64,000 nt of DNA, taken from JAJPHU01 sp035553375 (GTDB taxonomy: Bacteria; Planctomycetota; Planctomycetia; Gemmatales; Gemmataceae). The position numbers were made by a program, and so were the translations under genes. Shown piece after piece: positions 19,401 through 27,584 of the stretch (the stretch's first letter is position 1; each line of letters opens with the position of its first letter). The notes under the pieces were generated by a model, which worked only from the letters and a program-made list of their open reading frames with translations, ran no database searches and was not told the DNA's origin. The stretch lies in contig DATNCY010000047.1 of NCBI GenBank assembly GCA_035553375.1, positions 1-64,000 of the forward strand, in the 5' to 3' direction.

Positions 19401-19969
19401 TAGAACGGTTGAAGATAAAAGCGAGTGCTTATGGCGAGTATAGCGAGTGCCGTGCAGGCGGCGGGGATCCACAAACTCTGTCCGGCGCGGCGACTGCTGC
19501 GCAGCAGGATCGCTGCCAGCACCGTTACCAACAGCGCCTTGCAGACCACCACTGCGGCACCGCCAATCACCGGAATCTGATAAAGCGCGTAGACCATCAG
19601 CGCGAACAGCCAGGAGTGGTTGACCCAATAGGTTCCATCGCTGGAATAGGTGAAGGGATCGACGCCGAAGTGATAGTCGCCGTGCGCGAGCAAGCGGCCG
19701 GTGGCCAATTGACCGAAGAAGTCGGGGTTGGTCACGGGGAAAGAGGCGACCAGAAAGGCGAAAACCAGGACGAGGACGACGAGTGAGCCGTCGAGCCGGC
19801 CGCATAACCGTGTGAAATTTTCCACCGACGGCATCGATGGTTTGGGCGGCGGCGGCAGAGGGATGGCGGGAGCATCCGGTGTCGGGGCTGACGTCTGGAT
19901 GCTGGTCGTCGCCGGCGTGTCGGCACTCGCGGGCGGTGTTTCGGGATGATCGGAGGATGCCATGCTCAT
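16415..19969 (-). CDS. large polytopic membrane protein with C-terminal TPR-like region
   Basis: A protein of about 1184 residues of unknown function. After a Pro/Thr-rich cytoplasmic N-terminus, roughly ten to twelve hydrophobic helices follow (FLVASFPVTNPDFFGQLATG is the first loop). The arrangement, with an acidic/aromatic first loop, resembles GT-C glycosyltransferases, but I cannot assign a family. The second half is soluble and helical with TPR-like stretches (NPKDPQTYLLLGHAYARLDE, FNPRPMNAVEAHEALF, LDVAANHLRGELKS). A palindrome-derived insert lies in a loop between membrane helices at about residues 204-230. The start is uncertain: ATG at 19969 without a clear ribosome site, or a TTG 51 bases upstream. 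Confidence 0.8.
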   Translation of the reverse strand: MSMASSDHPETPPASADTPATTSIQTSAPTPDAPAIPLPPPPKPSMPSVENFTRLCGRLDGSLVVLVLVFAFLVASFPVTNPDFFGQLATGRLLAHGDYHFGVDPFTYSSDGTYWVNHSWLFALMVYALYQIPVIGGAAVVVCKALLVTVLAAILLRSSRRAGQSLWIPAACTALAILAISTRFYLQPFYLSFLFLALTLWLLTAVRYPLSAVRKQAADSGQRIADSGQRLWWLLPPLFALWVNCDQWFFLGPLVVALYLIGGLLQQWFPLSEEKPEEMRPRELIRLALVLIVGLAACLLNPHHLHAFTLPAVFGLSPAHNEIQHDAQFRGLFLSPLRKGYYEPYLGLSVAGLAYLPLLLLGLISFVCLFGRATWQRLLIWLAFALLSLYSARAIPLFAVMAGPITALNWLDYAAHRLGRAPRLTPGWRRWSLGGRVLTILLAVALLVATVPGWLQSQPYQTHRVGWRVVVDPSLQEAALQIKNWREQNRLPADVHWFNMHNEVANYLVWFAPGERAFIDQRLTQFPKAAREYQAIRASLERMVPDENAAREGSEAAALAIGKKDWQSILRDQGVQFWIMDHANSQKADLIAQTVLFGNPDEWKLCYLEGRIAIFAWKDARKKDAPDPASGLELDLKRLAFGPQAKQAPPRGPEVPAPRNEWWYEGWDAWWQPNPPPSLDKSTATLQEVRFLVMQPRFLHQNAQAWQTAVATSAIGVSLPFGPIPNSLLAFSWSCTYDDLFPTGALQPRRQALPREGEALKARAIHVNAQDAGPPESLYLGIRAARRALRTNPKDPQTYLLLGHAYARLDERTQERFLKRFFPGMAEIRRTQMVAAYQNCLRFNPRPMNAVEAHEALFKTFRQLGYLDVAANHLRGELKSLKEMGPLPGQPPAKHAQALDGLSKQLTSLDDQVKRKLDNYEVTSANKPVMEKVQMALDRGLAEKALSVLNEAPDLGSLGGLKELTTAERMMALMLDLGQLDTARDQLLPKPDMVGQPVSPQHLSFHVRLAAARGDYEEADRHLADGLNHAWEPPLGQQLARDPRREIAETVGRVLLASQRLEMLRVTGMPRLPTLGQPPSDFWVRRWRLQAIETGIAVEGQRAGEYLKRGWLALEAGRCVEARRHFQTVLELVIPQERWIPEVQRLDAIVDLREIQGLQQLNLGQNLARNWAQHYLKWLDAYQR
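19280..19359. repeat. perfect inverted repeat inside the membrane protein gene
   Basis: A perfect 32-bp stem (19280-19311 with 19328-19359) built from alternating CCGCTATC and CCGCTGTC octamer-like units, with a 16-base loop. On the coding strand it specifies RYPLSAVRKQAADSGQRIAD and neighbouring residues without a stop. Confidence 0.88.
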
Positions 19970-20076
19970 GGGTCCGTAGGTCGAAAAAAAATCAAAGAAG
20001 CCAGCTATATTGTCCTTCAACGGTAGATGGTCGCTGCGCCGCGGTCAAGCGTCTCTGCGAGGTGCCTCTCGATTTT

Positions 20077-20141
20077 GGCGAACGGCCGGCGTCAGCCGGC
20101 TGGTGTAGCCCTTACCAGCCGGCTGACGCCGGCCGTTCGCC
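20077..20141. repeat. inverted repeat, GGCGAACGGCCGGC family
   Basis: Perfect 28-bp stem (20077-20104 with 20114-20141) around a 9-base loop. It lies in the 395-base gap between the divergent membrane protein and NHLRC2-like genes. I see nothing else that I can name in that gap. Confidence 0.88.
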
Positions 20142-20364
20142 TGGAAACGCCAAACTATATCAAGATGAATCATCGCTCCTTCCGCATCGTCTACTTCTCA
20201 GGAGAGGCCGCTTGCTGGTCCACGAAAACACGACTGCTCTGTTCCACCTTGGGGCGCTTGACCTAAGATAGTCAGAAGTGTTTGTCTCGCCCCGGATGTC
20301 AGCGCGAGGGATGCCTGGCTCCGCTCTCGTGTTTGTCCTGTTCGTGTTGTCAAGGAGACTGCTG

Positions 20365-22053
20365 ATGTCCCTGCCTCCGGAATCGCTCGCCTCCTCTCGC
20401 CCGGTTTCGCACACCCGTTGGTGGATTCTCGCCGTGGGTTTGCCGCTCATCGCTCTGATGGGCTGGTATCTGTTCCAGCACGGCATTGGTTGGCCCGCGC
20501 GGCCGGTCGCGGCCCAGGAACCAACAACCGAAGATGCTCCCAAGGAACGACGGAAGGACAAGAGCGAGGATGGGCGCCCTGAAGCTCCCGAGTTGAATGG
20601 CGGCGTCGCCTGGCTGAACACGGCCGGCCCTGTGCGCATGAAAGACCTCCGCGGCAAAATTGTCCTCCTCGATTTCTGGACGCTGTGCTGCATCAACTGC
20701 ATCCATACGCTGCCGGACCTCGCTCGGCTCGAAAAGAAATATCCTAACGAGTTGGTCGTCGTCGGTATCCACACCGCCAAGTTCGACAACGAGAAGAACA
20801 CCGAAAGTATCCGCAAGGCCATCTTGCGTTACGAGATTAGCCACCCCGTTGTCAATGACGCCAACCAACGCATCTGGAACACCTATGGCTCGCGTTCGTG
20901 GCCAACCCTGTGCCTGATCGATCCCGAAGGCCGTGTCGTCGGCTCCGCCTCCGGCGAAGGCAATTATGAGTTGCTCGATCGTGTGATCGCCAAACTCATC
21001 AAGATTCACAAGGAAAAGAAAACCCTCAACGAAAAGCCGTTGAAGTTCCAGCTGGCCCGCAATCAGGAGAACGGCGATAGTCCGCTGTTCTTCCCCGGCA
21101 AGGTGCTGGCCGACGCCGCGAGCAAGCGGGTGTTCATCGCCGACAGCACGCACCATCGCATCGTCATTACGGATCTCGACGGCAAGAAGATCGCCATTGC
21201 CGGCGTCGGCGAACCGGGCAAGGCCGACGGTCCCTTCGCCAAGGCCGGCTTCAACGATCCACAGGGCATGGCTTTGCAAGGTGATGTTCTCTATGTTGCC
21301 GACCGCAAAAATCACCTGATTCGCGCCCTCGATCTGAAGGCGCAAACGGTCAAGACCGTGGCCGGCATCGGCACACAGGGCACGGATCGCGAGATGGGCG
21401 GCGCGGCTCTGAAGACCGGACTCAACAGCCCGTGGGCGTTGCTGCTTCACAAGGATCGCCTGTACATCGCCATGGCCGGTCATCATCAGATTTGGACGAT
21501 GGATTTGGAGAAGGGCAAAGTGGCTCCTTTCGCGGGCAGTGGCCGTGAGAACATCCGCGATGGTTCGCTCATTACCAGTTGCTTCGCCCAACCGAGCGGG
21601 CTGGCGACGGACGGCAAAACGCTGTGGGTGGCCGATAGCGAAGTCAGCGCCGTCCGCGCGGTTCCGCTGGAAGGCGACGACGAGGTCAAGACGGTTGTTG
21701 GCGAAGGCTTGTTCGAGTTCGGCGATAAGGATGGGCAAGGGAACAAGGTGCGCTTGCAGCACGCACTCGGTCTTGCATATCACGAGGGCAAACTGTATGT
21801 GGCCGACACGTATAATAGCAAGATCAAGTTGCTCGATCCGGTGAAGCGAACCTGCACCACGTTTCTGGGCGGCGAACCGGAGGGCTGGCTGGCCGGCCCT
21901 GTATTCAGCGAACCGGGCGGCATCAGCTATTCGGACGGCAAACTTTACGTGGCCGACACCAATGCGCATCGCATCCGTGTGGTCGATCTCAAGACGAAAA
22001 CCGTATCCACGCTGAAACTGCAAGGCGTCGAAGCGCCGAAGCTGGCGCGTTGA
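20365..22053 (+). CDS. thioredoxin-fold plus NHL-repeat protein (NHLRC2-like)
   Basis: A 562-residue protein. One membrane segment near residues 18-36 (WWILAVGLPLIALMGWYLF) is followed by a thioredoxin/TlpA-like domain with DFWTLCCINCIHTLPDL (Cys-x-x-Cys) and an NHL beta-propeller (GKVLADAASKRVFIADSTHH, NDPQGMALQGDVLYVADRKN, SPWALLLHKDRLYIAMAGHH, and two more blades). The same domain order is seen in NHLRC2. It probably acts outside the inner membrane as a disulfide-active protein; the DsbD-like reductase that follows 73 bases later could supply electrons. AAGGAGA precedes the ATG. Confidence 0.88.
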   Translation: MSLPPESLASSRPVSHTRWWILAVGLPLIALMGWYLFQHGIGWPARPVAAQEPTTEDAPKERRKDKSEDGRPEAPELNGGVAWLNTAGPVRMKDLRGKIVLLDFWTLCCINCIHTLPDLARLEKKYPNELVVVGIHTAKFDNEKNTESIRKAILRYEISHPVVNDANQRIWNTYGSRSWPTLCLIDPEGRVVGSASGEGNYELLDRVIAKLIKIHKEKKTLNEKPLKFQLARNQENGDSPLFFPGKVLADAASKRVFIADSTHHRIVITDLDGKKIAIAGVGEPGKADGPFAKAGFNDPQGMALQGDVLYVADRKNHLIRALDLKAQTVKTVAGIGTQGTDREMGGAALKTGLNSPWALLLHKDRLYIAMAGHHQIWTMDLEKGKVAPFAGSGRENIRDGSLITSCFAQPSGLATDGKTLWVADSEVSAVRAVPLEGDDEVKTVVGEGLFEFGDKDGQGNKVRLQHALGLAYHEGKLYVADTYNSKIKLLDPVKRTCTTFLGGEPEGWLAGPVFSEPGGISYSDGKLYVADTNAHRIRVVDLKTKTVSTLKLQGVEAPKLAR

Positions 22054-22061
22054 GGAAGTTG

Positions 22062-22104
22062 GCCGTTTGCGGCTTGGCGTGAAGATCGCCAAGCCGCAAA
22101 CGGC
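22062..22104. repeat. inverted repeat between the thioredoxin and DsbD genes
   Basis: Perfect 18-bp stem (22062-22079 with 22087-22104) and 7-base loop, AAGCCGCAAACGG family. It lies within a likely two-gene operon, so it may set relative expression rather than end transcription fully. Confidence 0.8.
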
Positions 22105-22126
22105 TCATGTCAGGAAGGTAATGCGT

Positions 22127-24274
22127 ATGAATCTCTCGCGTCTGATCCCCCTGATGATTGTCTGCGGCTTGCTGCTGGGGACCGACGTGGCGCGGGCAGC
22201 GGGACCGTTCGAGAAGGAGCCATTCCCCCGAACCGCCGAGAAGATCGATTTCTCCGTCGCGCTATTGCCTGCCGATCCGTTCTCGGACACGAACGCGGTG
22301 GATGCGAAGGCGCGAACTTTTCGGCGCGGCGAGCCATTCACCTTGGTCATCACCGGCACCCCCAAACGAGGGTATCATACCTATCCAATGACGGAACGCT
22401 CCGCCGATCCGGCGCAGCATGAGAGCGGTCTAAGTCAATTGATTTACCCCAAGGACATGGCGGGCTTGCAACCTCTTTGGCCCATCCAGGAAAGCCCGGA
22501 GCCGAAGTTCGTGGCCTATCCCGACAACCTCGGCGTCTTGCTCGAACACGAACACACCTTTACGTGGTCCCAGGCGATTCTCGTGTCACCTGATGCCAAA
22601 CCGGGTTCTCGTACTCTGTCGTTCACGATCAAATTGCAAGTTTGCAATGAAAGCAACTGTATACCGGGCCAACATCATTTTGAAGTTCCCTTCACCATCG
22701 CCGACACTCCCGCCGTGGCGTTGACCAAGGAGCTACAAGATCGTCAAAATGCGAAACACACGATCGCGGTTCGGCCGGTGCCGAGCAACCTTCAGAGCAA
22801 AATGAGTCGCTCCGAGGAACCGGCAGCCCCAACGCGGAGCGTCTCGCCGCTGTCACCGCCAAAGAAAGCGGATACGAGCCTGTTGGGTTTGTTGTTCGCG
22901 ACAATGGGCGCCGCCATCGCCATGTTGTTCACGCCCTGCGTTTTTCCGATGGTCCCCATCACGGTCAGTTTCTTCCTCAAACAGTCCGAGAAGAAGCATC
23001 ACAATCCCATCATCACGGCCACCGTGTATTCAGTGACGATCATCGTCGTGTTAGCGCTGGCGGTGTTGATCCTCGGCAAAATCATCGTGGATCTGGCCAA
23101 TAGCCCGTGGATGAATCTCGGGCTTGGTCTAATGCTGGTGTTCTTCGCGCTGAGTCTGTTCGGCATGTACGAGTTGGAATTGCCGCATTCTTTGTCGAGT
23201 TTCACATCGTCGCGCGAAAGCAAGGGTGGTTACGCGGGCGCTTTCTTCATGGCGCTGACGTTCACGATCACGAGTTTCACCTGCACCGGGCCGTTTCTTG
23301 GGCCGCTTCTGGTGGCAACCAAGGAATTGCAACTCAGCTACGATCGGCTGATTCTGGCGGCTTTCGTGTATTCGGCCACATTCGCGGCACCGTTTTTCGT
23401 CTTGGCCTTGTTCCCCAGTCTGCTCAAGGCGTTGCCCAAGAGCGGCGGTTGGCTCAACGGCGTTAAGGTCGTCATGGGCTTCCTCGAACTGGCGATGGCC
23501 TTGAAGTTCCTCGGCAATATGGACGCCAGCCTTCATCCCGGCAATCCGGTGCTGTTCACCTACGAGACAGTGTTTGCTGTCTGGATCGCGCTGGCCGTGG
23601 CGTGCGGTCTGTATCTGCTGGGGCTGTTTCGTCTGCCGCACGATACGCCAGTAGAGAGCATCGGTGTGCCGCGATTCCTGCTGGCGACATTATCGCTGGG
23701 CCTGGCGCTGTTCATGCTGCCGGCTCTGAATCATAAGACGCCGCAGGGCGTCCTCGGTGAGTTTTTGGTATCGTTCGCCCCTCTCGACACGGAATCGGAT
23801 CAGTCGGGCAGTCAGCTGGCGGGTTCGTCAAAACTCCAGTGGCACCTCGACTACGACAAGGCGCGTGCGGAAGCGCTGAAGGAAAACAAGCTGCTTCTGA
23901 TCGATTTCACCGGCGTGAACTGCCAGAATTGTCGGGCCAATGAACGAGGCGTCTTCCCTCAACCGGCCGTTAAGGACGAACTGGAGAAGTTCGTTCGCGT
24001 GCAGCTTTACACGGACGTGGTTCCCAAGCAAGGTCTATCGAGGGGAGAGGCGGAGGCGGAGGCGAATCGGAACAGCAACTGGCAGGCCAACACGTTCGCG
24101 GACGGCACATTGCCTTTCTATGTCATCTTCAAGCCGGACCCGACGATGCTTGAGGAAAACGGCAAGCTCAAGGGCGTGGAACTGGGACGAACGGCCGGCA
24201 AGATCAACGACGTATCGGCCTTCGTGGACATCCTCAAAAATGCCCAGAGCCGGCAAATCGCCTCACGCCCCTGA
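22127..24274 (+). CDS. DsbD-like thiol:disulfide interchange protein
   Basis: A 715-residue inner-membrane reductase that carries electrons from cytoplasmic thioredoxin to periplasmic thiol proteins. Layout: signal peptide (1-23), N-terminal immunoglobulin-like domain with LQVCNESNCIPG (Cys pair), a membrane domain of about eight helices with FTPCVFPMVP and FTITSFTCTGPFLG (the two conserved membrane Cys), and a C-terminal thioredoxin domain with DFTGVNCQNCRANE. The length is larger than that of E. coli DsbD (about 565). I choose the ATG at 22127, eight bases after GGAAGG, over one six bases earlier. It likely pairs with the upstream NHLRC2-like protein. Confidence 0.92.
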   Translation: MNLSRLIPLMIVCGLLLGTDVARAAGPFEKEPFPRTAEKIDFSVALLPADPFSDTNAVDAKARTFRRGEPFTLVITGTPKRGYHTYPMTERSADPAQHESGLSQLIYPKDMAGLQPLWPIQESPEPKFVAYPDNLGVLLEHEHTFTWSQAILVSPDAKPGSRTLSFTIKLQVCNESNCIPGQHHFEVPFTIADTPAVALTKELQDRQNAKHTIAVRPVPSNLQSKMSRSEEPAAPTRSVSPLSPPKKADTSLLGLLFATMGAAIAMLFTPCVFPMVPITVSFFLKQSEKKHHNPIITATVYSVTIIVVLALAVLILGKIIVDLANSPWMNLGLGLMLVFFALSLFGMYELELPHSLSSFTSSRESKGGYAGAFFMALTFTITSFTCTGPFLGPLLVATKELQLSYDRLILAAFVYSATFAAPFFVLALFPSLLKALPKSGGWLNGVKVVMGFLELAMALKFLGNMDASLHPGNPVLFTYETVFAVWIALAVACGLYLLGLFRLPHDTPVESIGVPRFLLATLSLGLALFMLPALNHKTPQGVLGEFLVSFAPLDTESDQSGSQLAGSSKLQWHLDYDKARAEALKENKLLLIDFTGVNCQNCRANERGVFPQPAVKDELEKFVRVQLYTDVVPKQGLSRGEAEAEANRNSNWQANTFADGTLPFYVIFKPDPTMLEENGKLKGVELGRTAGKINDVSAFVDILKNAQSRQIASRP

Positions 24275-24296
24275 TTCGTGGCTGTCACCGCATGGA

Positions 24297-24359
24297 GTAG
24301 GTCCCGCTTGCCGAGCGGGACCTGTTGGGGCAAGGTCCCGCTCGGCAAGCGGGATCTAC
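24297..24359. repeat. inverted repeat, TAGGTCCCGCTTGCCGAGCGG family
   Basis: Near-perfect 27-bp arms bounded by GTAG and CTAC between the convergent DsbD and small membrane protein genes. It is a relative of the elements at 14985-15171 and 62560-62615. Confidence 0.8.
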
Positions 24360-24381
24360 CTCCTAGCGTTCGTGCTTCTTA

Positions 24382-24684
24382 TCAGCGGCGAATGCGTGTA
24401 TCGGGCGGATGCCAGTCATCATCCGGCTCGACTGCCGCGGCGCGCTGGCGCAATTGCTCCTCTTCGCGCTCTCCCTCCACGCTCGCCGACAACATCCGCC
24501 CCCACAGCAGGTAATGCAGCAGCGCCATGAATAAAATGACGCCGCCGAACAGCACGACATAGAGGAAAAAGCCGCCGCTGATGAAGATCAGCACGAACAG
24601 AAAGAAGCCTAGACCGAGCAGCGTGAGGAAGACGCTTAGAGATGCGTGGCGTTGTTGCTGCGGCTGCGGATAATTGTGGGTCAT
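24382..24684 (-). CDS. small two-helix membrane protein
   Basis: A 100-residue protein with a polar N-terminus (HNYPQPQQQ). Two adjacent hydrophobic segments follow (about residues 17-36 LSVFLTLLGLGFFLFVLIF and 38-60 GGFFLYVVLFGGVILFMALL), then a charged C-terminal tail (GEREEEQLRQRAAA). No family recognised. It is divergent from the aldehyde dehydrogenase gene across the palindrome at 24705-24740. Confidence 0.7.
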   Translation of the reverse strand: MTHNYPQPQQQRHASLSVFLTLLGLGFFLFVLIFISGGFFLYVVLFGGVILFMALLHYLLWGRMLSASVEGEREEEQLRQRAAAVEPDDDWHPPDTRIRR

Positions 24685-24704
24685 GATTTTCTCTTTGCGT
24701 TTCG

Positions 24705-24740
24705 CGCGGTTTGCCGTTTCGCGCGAAACGGCAAACCGCG
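24705..24740. repeat. perfect palindrome with GTTTCGCGCGAAAC core
   Basis: A perfect 36-base palindrome centred on the core, with no loop, between the divergent starts at 24684 and 24872. A half copy of the core (GCGTTTCGCGCG) abuts its left end. The position suggests a shared regulatory site. Confidence 0.85.
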
Positions 24741-24871
24741 ACGATTCCTTTATAGCAGCGTTTTCTCTCCCTCACTACGCTGCACGTTTGACGCGGCCCA
24801 AGAGCGCTGCAATAATCCCGCACATCGGATGCCGTTTCTCGTTCGCCTCTTTGACACAGGAGGATCTCCCC

Positions 24872-26362
24872 ATGAGTATCGCAACGCAACCCAAGTCTCG
24901 CGCGGTCAAGCCGCCCAAGGTCAAGGATCAACCGCTGTTCATCGGCGGCAAATGGCTCGATAGCGTGTCGGGCAAGACGTTTCCGACCATGAACCCGGCG
25001 ACCGGCGAAACCATCTGCCAGGTGGCCGAGGGCGATAAGGCCGATGTCGATTTGGCCGTCAAGGCTGCGCGCAAGGCGTTCGAGGAAGGACCGTGGCCGA
25101 AGATGAGCGCCGCCGAGCGCGGCCGCTTGCTGTTCAAACTCGCCGATCTCATTGAGTCCAACAAGGAAGAGTTGGCCGCGCTCGAATCGCTCGACAACGG
25201 CAAACCGCTGCGCGATTCGCTCAACGCCGATCTGGCGCTGACCGTCAAGTGCTATCGTTACTACGCCGGTTGGGCCGACAAGAACCACGGCAAGACCATC
25301 CCCGTCGAGGGACCGTATTTCTGCTACACGCGGCACGAACCGCTTGGCGTCGTCGGTCAGATTATCCCGTGGAATTTCCCGCTGCTCATGCAGTCGTGGA
25401 AGTGGGGACCGGCGCTAGCCACTGGATGCACCATTGTGCTGAAGCCGGCCGAGCAGACGCCGTTGACGGCGCTGCGCGTGGCGGCCTTGGCTCAGGAGGC
25501 AGGCTTCCCCGATGGCGTCATCAACGTCGTGCCGGGTTTCGGCCCGACCGCCGGCGCGGCTGTCAGCGAACACATGGACATCGATAAGGTCGCCTTCACC
25601 GGCGAACATACGACCGGCCAACTCATCATGGCCGCCGCCGCCAAGAGCAATTTGAAGCGCGTCAGCCTGGAACTGGGCGGAAAAAGTCCCAACATCGTTT
25701 TTGCCGACGCCGATCTGGATGCCGCCGTCGAAGGAGCCTATTTCGGTCTGTTCTTCAATCAGGGCCAATGTTGCTGCGCCGGCAGCCGGCTGTTCGTCGA
25801 GGAGAAGGTTCACGATCAATTCGTCGAGAAAGTGCTGAAAAAGGCCAAAGCGCAGAAGGTCGGCGATCCCTTCGACCCCGATACGACGCAGGGGCCGCAG
25901 GTATCGCAGGAGCAATGCGATCGCGTCATGGGCTTCATCGAATCGGGCAAGAAAGAGGGAGCCAAGCTGCTGGCCGGCGGCCGTCGCCTCGGTGAGCGTG
26001 GTTTCTTCATCGAGCCGACCGTGTTCGGCGAGGTCAAGGATGAGATGAAGATTGCCCGCGAGGAGATTTTCGGGCCGGTGATGAACATCCTCAAATTCAA
26101 GGATGTGAATGAAGTGGTGCGGCGCGGCAATCAAACGTCGTTCGGTTTGGCCGCTGCCGTGTGGACGCGAGACATCACCAAGGCGCATCGTCTGGCCAAT
26201 GGGCTGCGTGCCGGTACGGTATGGATCAACTGCTATGACGTGTTCGATGCGGCCGCACCGTTTGGCGGCTTCCGTATGAGCGGATTCGGCCGCGAACTGG
26301 GCGAATACGCTCTGGAATTGTACACCGAGGTCAAGACCGTCACGGTCAATTTGGGCGAGTGA
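24872..26362 (+). CDS. aldehyde dehydrogenase family protein
   Basis: A 496-residue NAD(P)-dependent aldehyde dehydrogenase, paralogous to the gene at 370-1842. Motifs: IIPWNFPLLMQSWKWGPA, SLELGGKSPN (general base Glu), FNQGQCCCAGSR (catalytic Cys flanked by two more Cys), and PFGGFRMSGFGRELGEYAL. Substrate unknown; the betaine/retinal-type class is the closest by motif style. AGGAGG lies ahead of the ATG. A 45-bp inverted repeat follows the stop. Confidence 0.94.
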   Translation: MSIATQPKSRAVKPPKVKDQPLFIGGKWLDSVSGKTFPTMNPATGETICQVAEGDKADVDLAVKAARKAFEEGPWPKMSAAERGRLLFKLADLIESNKEELAALESLDNGKPLRDSLNADLALTVKCYRYYAGWADKNHGKTIPVEGPYFCYTRHEPLGVVGQIIPWNFPLLMQSWKWGPALATGCTIVLKPAEQTPLTALRVAALAQEAGFPDGVINVVPGFGPTAGAAVSEHMDIDKVAFTGEHTTGQLIMAAAAKSNLKRVSLELGGKSPNIVFADADLDAAVEGAYFGLFFNQGQCCCAGSRLFVEEKVHDQFVEKVLKKAKAQKVGDPFDPDTTQGPQVSQEQCDRVMGFIESGKKEGAKLLAGGRRLGERGFFIEPTVFGEVKDEMKIAREEIFGPVMNILKFKDVNEVVRRGNQTSFGLAAAVWTRDITKAHRLANGLRAGTVWINCYDVFDAAAPFGGFRMSGFGRELGEYALELYTEVKTVTVNLGE

Positions 26363-26366
26363 GGCA

Positions 26367-26492
26367 AAAAGAACTAACCACAGAGGCACAGAGACACAGA
26401 GAAGACAAAGAAAGAGAGGGAAATCGACTCCTTGGTTTGGTCTTTTCTTCTTTGTCTTCTCTGTGTCTCTGTGCCTCTGGGTTAGTTCTTTT
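26367..26492. repeat. long inverted repeat, CACAGAGGCACAGAGACACA family
   Basis: Arms of about 45 bases with one mismatch patch enclose about 35 bases. The A/G-rich arm reads as near-repeats of the unit CACAGAG. It follows the aldehyde dehydrogenase stop by four bases. Similar sequences are, from memory, common in environmental genomes of several phyla. Confidence 0.85.
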
Positions 26493-26615
26493 CTTTCTCA
26501 GCCGCACTTCGCGCCCGCAGGCTAGGATGTTATAACGCGCTGGCAGATCGATTCCGTCCGGCGTCCCTCCCGCACGGGATGGCGGATTCTGCGGATATTA
26601 TAGAGGAGGAGACCT

Positions 26616-27419
26616 ATGCGTTCTTACGGGTTAGTCTTGGCCGCTCTGCTCCAGGCGAGCCTGACGGTTAGTGCCCAGCAAGCTCAACAAGCTCCCGCCA
26701 CACCGCCGGCCGCGCCTGCGGATGACAAGGCGCTTGATGGCTACCTGCAAAAATGGGAAGGGGCGATGAAAGACGTCACCTCCCTCGGCGCTCAACTCGT
26801 GCGCATCGACAAGGACCGCACGTTCAACACCGTGCAAAAACTGGCTGGCGAAGCCTGGTACATGAAGGCCGGCAGCGGAGCCACCGCCCTCAACCTGGCG
26901 CTGCTCGAAATGCGTCTGGAGGGCCGCGATAAAAAAGAGATCAAGGAAAAGTTCATTTGCACCGGCACCTACATCTATCAGTTTTTGCCGGACCAAAAAG
27001 AGATTCGCTATTACGAGATGCCCAAGCCAAAGCAGGGCCAAGTGGCCGAGGATAATTTGCTGTCGCTGCTGTTCGGCATGAAGGCCGAGGACGCCAAACG
27101 CCGTTATAGCCTCAAAATGGCCAAGGAAGATCAGTATTACATTTACGTAGACATCGCGCCGCGTTCCTCCGCCGATAAGTCGGACTTTCAACGCGCCCGA
27201 CTGGTCCTCAACAAGACCAACTTTTTGCCGCGTCAACTGTGGTTTGAACACGCCAACGGTAATGAGGTTATGTGGGACATCCCCAATGTTCAACTCAACA
27301 TGAAGCTCGATCGGCACATTTTCGATGCGCCCAAGGCACCGGAGGGCTGGAAGACCGTGGCGGGAGAAACAAAGCCTCAACCGCGCACCGTCCGCCCATC
27401 CGCCCCGCCCAGCAAGTGA
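26616..27419 (+). CDS. secreted planctomycete protein, LolA-like (TIGR03009-type)
   Basis: A 267-residue exported protein with a signal peptide (residues 1-20, ending SAQQ) and an Ala/Pro linker. The domain that follows has the style of the planctomycete TIGR03009 family (LQKWEGAMKDVTSLGAQLVR, GEAWYMKAG, FICTGTYIYQFLPDQKEIRY). This looks like a one-faced beta sheet of the LolA/LppX type, so transport or sensing of a lipid is possible but unproven. The C-terminus is Pro-rich. GAGGAG lies ahead of the ATG. Confidence 0.82.
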   Translation: MRSYGLVLAALLQASLTVSAQQAQQAPATPPAAPADDKALDGYLQKWEGAMKDVTSLGAQLVRIDKDRTFNTVQKLAGEAWYMKAGSGATALNLALLEMRLEGRDKKEIKEKFICTGTYIYQFLPDQKEIRYYEMPKPKQGQVAEDNLLSLLFGMKAEDAKRRYSLKMAKEDQYYIYVDIAPRSSADKSDFQRARLVLNKTNFLPRQLWFEHANGNEVMWDIPNVQLNMKLDRHIFDAPKAPEGWKTVAGETKPQPRTVRPSAPPSK

Positions 27420-27445
27420 CACGCGAGACGGGCCAGCGACTTTTT

Positions 27446-27520
27446 GGCGAACGGCTGGCGTAAGCCGGCTGGTACAGGCTCCATCAGCCCCTACCAGCCG
27501 GCTTACGCCAGCCGTTCGCC
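27446..27520. repeat. inverted repeat, GGCGAACGGCTGGC family
   Basis: Perfect 29-bp stem (27446-27474 with 27492-27520) and a 17-base loop, 27 bases past the preceding stop. A TATAAT at 27532-27537 follows at once and may be the -10 of the next gene. Confidence 0.87.
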
Positions 27521-27584
27521 TTCTCCGGGGGTATAATGTCCGGGGTTCTGGACCCGCGTTTCTTTTCGCCACGGAGTTGCTTCC

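Noticed and set aside
20350..22092. Long leftward frame opposite the NHLRC2-like gene
   Set aside because: Mirror of a well-supported gene with thioredoxin and NHL motifs.
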